DNA of 64,000 nucleotides from Serinicoccus chungangensis (GTDB lineage Bacteria > Actinomycetota > Actinomycetes > Actinomycetales > Dermatophilaceae): the NCBI RefSeq assembly GCF_001483745.1, contig NZ_LQBL01000003.1, forward strand, positions 125,425-189,424, read 5' to 3'. Position 1 is the first letter of the stretch; each line of letters opens with the position of its first letter. The translations under genes were made by a program, and so were the position numbers. This document shows, piece by piece, positions 60,005 through 64,000 of this stretch. The notes under the pieces are model-generated. The model saw nothing but the letters and a program-made list of their open reading frames with translations. It was not told the DNA's origin and did no database searches.

Positions 60005-62374
60005 ATGTCCTTCGCAGCGCTGCAGGTCCTCGCCATCGTCGTCGCGGGCCTGGTCACCCTGGCCGCGGTCGCCCTCTTCGTCCGCACCCTCGCGGCCTTC
60101 GTCGAGCGGTTCCGTCTCGGGCAGCCCGAGACCCGCACCGACGAGCCGCTGGTGCGGACCTCGACGCTGGTGCGGGAGGTGGTGGGGCACACCAGGATGG
60201 CGCGCAAGCGCTGGGTTGCCGTGGCCCACTGGGTGGTCATGGTCTCCTTCGGCCTGCTCTTCCTCACCCTGGTCACCGCCTACGGCCAGCTCGTCGACCC
60301 GCACTTCGTGCTGCCGCTCATCGGCCACTTCTGGCCCTACGAGTGGCTGACCGAGCTCTTCGGGTGGGGTGCCGTCATCGGCATCGTCGCGTTGATCGTG
60401 GTGCGGCAGCGGGAGCACCCCCGCGGCCACGGCCGCCGCTCCCGGTTCTGGGGGTCGACGTTCTGGCAGGCCTACGTCGTCGAGCTCGTCATCCTCGGCG
60501 TGGGTGTCTGCATCGTGGCGCTCCGGGCGCTGGAGTACGCCCTGGGCCGGGTCACCGGCGAGGAGTGGGCGAGCGCCCTGCACTTCCCGCTCACCGCCTG
60601 GCTCGGCGCGCCCCTGACCGGGGCGTCGGCCGCCACCCTCGAGGGGTGGATCATCGGGGTCGCCCTGCTGAAGATCCTCATCTCCATGGCGTGGATGATC
60701 GTCATCGCCCGTACCCCCACGATGGGTGTCGCCTGGCACCGCTTCCTCGCCTTCTTCAACATCTGGTTCCGTCGCCACCCGGGGGGCGCGACGTCGCTCG
60801 GTGCCGTGCAGCCCATCCGGGTCGCGGGCGAGCCGGTGGACTTCGAGAACATCGAGGAGCTCGACGAGGACGCCGCGCTCGGCGTCGGCAAGGTCGAGGA
60901 CTTCACCTGGAAGGGCCTGCTCGACTTCTCCACCTGCACCGAGTGCGGGCGCTGCCAGGAGCAGTGCCCGGCCTGGCACACCGACAAGCCGCTCTCGCCC
61001 AAGATGCTCGTCAAGAACCTGCGCGACCAGCACCACGCCGTGGCGCCCTGGCTGCAGGCGGGCGAGGAGCACCGGGAGGCCGCCGCCCAGGCCCTGGAGT
61101 CGGCCGGCGGGCCGGGGGCCGAGGGCCTGCCCGAGCAGCTGCACGGCATCCCCACGACCGCGGTCATCGCCGCCCAGCGCCCGCTGGTCGGCGAGACCGA
61201 GGGCGACCCCACGGTGCCCGACGGGGGTGGCGTCATCGACCCGGACGTCCTGTGGTCCTGCACCACCTGCGGCGCCTGCGTCGAGCAGTGCCCGGTCGAC
61301 ATCGAGCACGTCGACGCGATCGTCGACATGCGGCGCTACCAGAACCTCATCGAGTCGGCCTTCCCCTCCGAGCTGGGCGGGTTGTTCAAGAACCTCGAGA
61401 ACAAGGGCAACCCGTGGGGCATGAACGCCCGGCTGCGGATGGACTGGGCCAAGGACCTCGACTTCGACATCCCCGTCGTGGGCGAGGACCTCGAGAGCCT
61501 GGCGGAGATGGACTACCTCTTCTGGGTCGGGTGCGCCGGCGCGTTCGAGGACCGCGCCAAGAAGACCACCCGCGCGGTGGCCGAGCTGCTGCACACCGCC
61601 GGGGTGAGCTTCGCGGTGCTCGGCGACGGCGAGAGCTGCACCGGCGACCCGGCCCGGCGCAGCGGCAACGAGTTCCTCTTCCAGATGCTCGCGATGCAGA
61701 ACGTCGAGGTGCTCAACGAGGTGGGTGCGACCAAGATCGTCGTGACCTGCGCCCACTGCTTCAACACGCTGAAGAACGAGTACCCGCAGGTCGGCGGGCA
61801 GTTCGAGGTCGTGCACCACACCCAGCTGCTCAACCGGCTGGTGCGGGAGAAGCGCCTCACCCCGGTCTCCCGTCCGGACTCCGCGGACACGGTGGGCGCG
61901 GCCTCGACGGCGGGGTCGGTGACCTACCACGACCCGTGCTACCTCGGCCGGCACAACCAGGTCTACGCCCCGCCGCGCGAGCTCATCGGGGCGCTGCCGG
62001 GGGTGCAGCTCACCGAGATGCCCCGGCACGGGGAGAAGTCCTTCTGCTGCGGCGCCGGCGGCGCCAGGATGTGGATGGAGGAGAAGCTCGGCACCCGCAT
62101 CAACCTCAACCGCACCGAGGAGGCGCTGGCCACCGGCGCCGACCGCATCGCGATCGGCTGCCCGTTCTGCCGGGTCATGCTCTCCGACGGCCTCACGCAG
62201 AAGCAGGCCGAGGGCGCCCGCGAGGAGGTCGAGGTCGTCGACGTCGCCCAGATGCTGCTCGCCGCCGTCCGCCGCGCCGGGCAGGACGAGACCACCCCGG
62301 ACCAGCCCGACTCAGACCAGCCCGACCCGAGCCAGGACGACGACGCCCCCGCCGCCGCACCGGACGCGCGTTAG
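60005..62374 (+). CDS. Membrane-anchored iron-sulfur oxidoreductase (heterodisulfide reductase-like)
   Basis: 789 residues. The N-terminal 250 hold five or six membrane helices in a NarI-like layout. Two [4Fe-4S] binding motifs follow: STCTECGRCQEQCPAW and CTTCGACVEQCPVD. The C-terminus has two CCG-type domains (CAHCFNT, DPCYLGRHN, FCCGAGGARMW, GCPFC). This architecture moves electrons between quinone and an unknown partner and is widespread in actinobacteria. TACGCT (59993-59998) ends 6 bases before the ATG (leaderless). The last five residues and the stop lie in a 22-bp repeat. Confidence 0.9.
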   Translation: MSFAALQVLAIVVAGLVTLAAVALFVRTLAAFVERFRLGQPETRTDEPLVRTSTLVREVVGHTRMARKRWVAVAHWVVMVSFGLLFLTLVTAYGQLVDPHFVLPLIGHFWPYEWLTELFGWGAVIGIVALIVVRQREHPRGHGRRSRFWGSTFWQAYVVELVILGVGVCIVALRALEYALGRVTGEEWASALHFPLTAWLGAPLTGASAATLEGWIIGVALLKILISMAWMIVIARTPTMGVAWHRFLAFFNIWFRRHPGGATSLGAVQPIRVAGEPVDFENIEELDEDAALGVGKVEDFTWKGLLDFSTCTECGRCQEQCPAWHTDKPLSPKMLVKNLRDQHHAVAPWLQAGEEHREAAAQALESAGGPGAEGLPEQLHGIPTTAVIAAQRPLVGETEGDPTVPDGGGVIDPDVLWSCTTCGACVEQCPVDIEHVDAIVDMRRYQNLIESAFPSELGGLFKNLENKGNPWGMNARLRMDWAKDLDFDIPVVGEDLESLAEMDYLFWVGCAGAFEDRAKKTTRAVAELLHTAGVSFAVLGDGESCTGDPARRSGNEFLFQMLAMQNVEVLNEVGATKIVVTCAHCFNTLKNEYPQVGGQFEVVHHTQLLNRLVREKRLTPVSRPDSADTVGAASTAGSVTYHDPCYLGRHNQVYAPPRELIGALPGVQLTEMPRHGEKSFCCGAGGARMWMEEKLGTRINLNRTEEALATGADRIAIGCPFCRVMLSDGLTQKQAEGAREEVEVVDVAQMLLAAVRRAGQDETTPDQPDSDQPDPSQDDDAPAAAPDAR

Positions 62375-62460
62375 GCTCGCACCGGACGCGCGGTGAGCCC
62401 GCACCGGACGCGTGTCCGGCGCAGTCCGGACGCGTGTCCGGCGCAGTCCGGACGCGGCGG
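62357..62460 (-). repeat. 22-bp tandem repeat array, locus D (about 5 units)
   Basis: Units start at 62357, 62379, 62401 and about 62421 and 62443, with the core GCACCGGACGCG on the plus strand (the complement of the locus A core). The first unit encodes the final residues and stop of the iron-sulfur protein. The array ends at the convergent dcd stop. Confidence 0.85.
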
Positions 62461-62464
62461 GCGC

Positions 62465-63046
62465 TCAGCGGGCGACGTCGCTGCGGGAGAAGTTCGACCA
62501 GGACCGGCTGGCGGTGGGCCCCCGCTGGCCCTGGTAGTGGCTCCCCTTCTCCGAGCTGCCGTAGGGGTGCTGCGAGGCCGAGCTCAGCCGGAAGAAGCAG
62601 AGCTGACCGATCTTCATCCCCGGGTGCAGCACGATGGGCAGGGTGGCCACGTTGGACAGTTCCAGGGTCACGTGACCGGTGAAGCCCGGGTCGACGAACC
62701 CGGCCGTCGCGTGCGTGAGCAGCCCCAGCCGCCCCAGCGAGGACTTGCCCTCGACGCGGGCAGCGATGTCGTCCGGGAGGCTCACCTGCTCGTAGGTGGA
62801 CCCGAGCACGAACTCACCCGGGTGGAGCACGAAGCTCTCCTCCGGCTCGACCTCCACCAGGCGGGTCAGGTCGGGCTGCTCCTGCGCCGGGTCGATGACG
62901 GGGTACTTGTGGTTGTCGAAGAGCCGGAAGTAGCGGTCCAGCCGGATGTCGACGCTGGAGGGCTGGACCATCGTCGGGTCCCACGGGTCCAGCCGGACCC
63001 GCCCGGAGTCGATCGAGGCGAGGATGTCGCGGTCGGAGAGCAGCAC
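62465..63046 (-). CDS. dcd: dCTP deaminase
   Basis: A 193-residue trimeric nucleotide hydrolase. Family parts: [47 protein letters not shown] (substrate site and catalytic Glu) and [11 protein letters not shown]. The C-terminus [19 protein letters not shown] is the lid region. Actinobacterial forms of this type can make dUMP directly; this is known for related enzymes and not readable here. Confidence 0.95.
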   Translation of the reverse strand: MLLSDRDILASIDSGRVRLDPWDPTMVQPSSVDIRLDRYFRLFDNHKYPVIDPAQEQPDLTRLVEVEPEESFVLHPGEFVLGSTYEQVSLPDDIAARVEGKSSLGRLGLLTHATAGFVDPGFTGHVTLELSNVATLPIVLHPGMKIGQLCFFRLSSASQHPYGSSEKGSHYQGQRGPTASRSWSNFSRSDVAR

Positions 63047-63072
63047 GACGACACCCTAGCCGGGGGGTGACT

Positions 63073-63102
63073 TTGGTCGTGGACACCCGGGGTGGTTATC
63101 AT
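63073..63102 (+). promoter_or_regulatory. Promoter of tRNA-Gly(CCC)
   Basis: TTGGTC (63073-63078), 18 bases, TATCAT (63097-63102); the tRNA begins 26 bases after the -10 box. Confidence 0.65.
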
Positions 63103-63127
63103 GACTGTCGCCTCGATCCGAGGCCGC

Positions 63128-63201
63128 GCGGGCGTAGTTCAATGGTAGAACATCAGCTTCCCAAGCTGAATACGCGAGTTCGATTCTCGTCGCCCGCTCC
63201 A
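63128..63201 (+). tRNA. tRNA-Gly (anticodon CCC)
   Basis: The acceptor stem is GCGGGCG/CGCCCGC, the anticodon loop TTCCCAA gives CCC (reads GGG), and the T arm is GAGTTCGATTCTC. CCA is encoded (63199-63201). Confidence 0.95.
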
Positions 63202-63211
63202 CGCGCCGGAC

Positions 63212-63574
63212 TCAGTAGCCTGGCCCCCGGGGCTGCTCGGCCCCCGACCCCCGCAGGTGGTGGGTCACCCACGCGGCATACCTGTCGAGGGCGTCGACGA
63301 CGGGCACGGCCATGATCTCGGGCACCTCGTAGGGATGCAGCGACCGCACGGTCTCGCAGAGCCGGCCGAAGGCCTCCCTGGAGGTCTTGGCCAGCAGCAA
63401 CCACTCCTTGCTCTCGTGCACCTCCCCGCTCCAGCTGTAGATCGAGGTCATCGGCCCCAGAACCTGCACGCAGGCGGCCGCCCGCCGGGCGACGAGCTCC
63501 TCACCGATGTGCCGGGCGGACTCCATCGAGGGCACGCTGACGCGGACCTCCACCAGATGGGACGGGTCGGTCAT
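63212..63574 (-). CDS. cutA: CutA divalent-cation tolerance family protein
   Basis: A 120-residue trimeric ferredoxin-like protein. Typical parts are the RAAACVQVLGPMTSIYSWSGEV segment (split here at its middle) and LHPYEVPEIMAVPV. The role in metal tolerance is disputed. It lies between tRNA-Gly and the class III aminotransferase gene and may be co-transcribed with the latter (24-base gap). Confidence 0.92.
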   Translation of the reverse strand: MTDPSHLVEVRVSVPSMESARHIGEELVARRAAACVQVLGPMTSIYSWSGEVHESKEWLLLAKTSREAFGRLCETVRSLHPYEVPEIMAVPVVDALDRYAAWVTHHLRGSGAEQPRGPGY

Positions 63575-63598
63575 AGCCCCTGCTTCCTGCTCGAGCGG

Positions 63599-64000
63599 TC
63601 ACGGCGTCACGCCCGCCAGCACGTCGGCGAGGATCGCCACGCCACGGGAGGCGTCCTCGTCGGTGATCACGCACGGCGGCACCAGGTGCACGCGGTTGGC
63701 CACGATGAGGGGCCACATCCCCCGCTCCAGGCAACCGGCCTGCACCGCTTTCATCATGGCAGCAGAGGCGGGTTCGCGCGAGGCGTGGTCGGCCACGAGC
63801 TCGACGACCCAGAACACCCCGAGCCCGCGCACATCCCCCACCAGCGGGGTCGTGCCCAGGAGGGCCGTCGCCGCCGGCCCGAGGCTGTGCTTCCCCACCT
63901 GAGCGGCGTGCTCGACGACGCCCTCCTCGCGCATGATCGTGATCGCGGCGACGGCCGAGGCGGTGGCCAGGGCGTGCCCCGAGTAGGTCAGCCCGCCCGG
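63599..64000 (-). CDS. Class III aminotransferase, C-terminal part (cut by window edge)
   Basis: At least 133 residues; the frame is open to the right edge. The fragment begins GGLTYSGHALATASAVAAITIM, matching the YSGHPLA region of class III aminotransferases (PLP phosphate contact). It ends with RVHLVPPCVITDEDASRGVAIL, the usual C-terminal domain. The PLP lysine lies outside the window. Substrate not deducible. Confidence 0.85.
   Translation of the reverse strand, partial: PGGLTYSGHALATASAVAAITIMREEGVVEHAAQVGKHSLGPAATALLGTTPLVGDVRGLGVFWVVELVADHASREPASAAMMKAVQAGCLERGMWPLIVANRVHLVPPCVITDEDASRGVAILADVLAGVTP

Larger units (their letters stand above)
1173..63282. repeat. Dispersed oriented nonamer GGTATGCCG (23 copies, plus one with a different last base)
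   Basis: Octamer GGTATGCC on the + strand starts at 3552, 6876, 10856, 11964, 19813, 22726, 32010, 32947, 50511 and 57185. Its reverse complement GGCATACC starts at 1173, 9228, 11711, 18643, 21401, 25192, 28536, 31280, 33314, 35052, 42983, 49262, 56505 and 63275. In all but the 21401 copy the next base is G, and the preceding base is usually C or A. Copies lie in coding and intergenic DNA. Function unknown; see the findings. Confidence 0.85.

Noticed and set aside
1173-63282. Reading the GGTATGCCG word as a KOPS-type chromosome polarity signal
   Set aside because: The two orientations are mixed (10 versus 14) throughout the window; polarity signals should be strongly biased to one strand.

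Overview
The window is a piece of a high-G+C actinobacterial chromosome. It carries dense, mostly vertically inherited housekeeping genes. Indicators are F420-dependent LLM oxidoreductase, GTP-type PEP carboxykinase, LytR-CpsA-Psr protein, DUF3073, several tRNA genes without encoded CCA, GlnR-type operators and many leaderless genes. Two proteins with cell-wall-binding repeats and the overall gene set fit Micrococcales, perhaps the Intrasporangiaceae/Ornithinimicrobiaceae, but this placement is inference. No transposase, integrase, phage gene, CRISPR array or rRNA was seen.

Layout. 0-6 kb: an orphan AbiEi-like protein, then metY-metX behind a leader that looks like a cysteine-sensing attenuator, and an NfeD/SPFH membrane pair. 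6-11 kb: amidohydrolase, GH13 glucosidase, gluconate kinase and permease. 11-18 kb: YigZ, CopC-like protein, and the conserved DUF3073-purM-purF neighbourhood with two tandem small membrane proteins. 18-31 kb: cell-wall-binding proteins, LLM oxidoreductase, MFS exporter with divergent regulator, arginine deiminase, SRP RNA, a HerA-like ATPase and two tRNA-Ser genes. 31-35.6 kb: tadA, upp, an aminotransferase, membrane proteins and def. 35.8-46.5 kb: a complete nitrate assimilation cluster (NasB-like and NasC-like reductase, transporter, NirD, NirB, siroheme methylase, HemD-regulator fusion) with GlnR-type boxes between the divergent arms. 46.5-57 kb: sugar porter, aminotransferase/2-hydroxyacid dehydrogenase pair, AIM24, tRNA-Arg(ACG), TauE-type exporter, pckG and an LCP protein. 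57-64 kb: cold-shock protein, tRNA-Ser(UGA), cysE-cysK, a membrane iron-sulfur oxidoreductase, dcd, tRNA-Gly, cutA and the end of a class III aminotransferase.

Connections. Sulfur assimilation is represented twice (metYX and cysEK). The nitrate cluster supplies its own siroheme methylation. All four serine tRNA isoacceptors (GGA, CGA, GCU, UGA) lie within 33 kb, and tadA shares the window with tRNA-Arg(ACG), its expected substrate.

Two sequence-level signals are not explained by genes. First, an oriented nonamer, GGTATGCCG, occurs 23 times in both orientations, in intergenic DNA and in several reading frames, where it forces rare codons. Second, a 22-bp tandem repeat family with core CACGCGTCCGGTGC sits at gene 3' ends at four separate loci and at two of them contains the stop codon. 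The cysteine-terminated leaderless upstream ORF before metY is the best candidate for a specific undescribed regulatory device.
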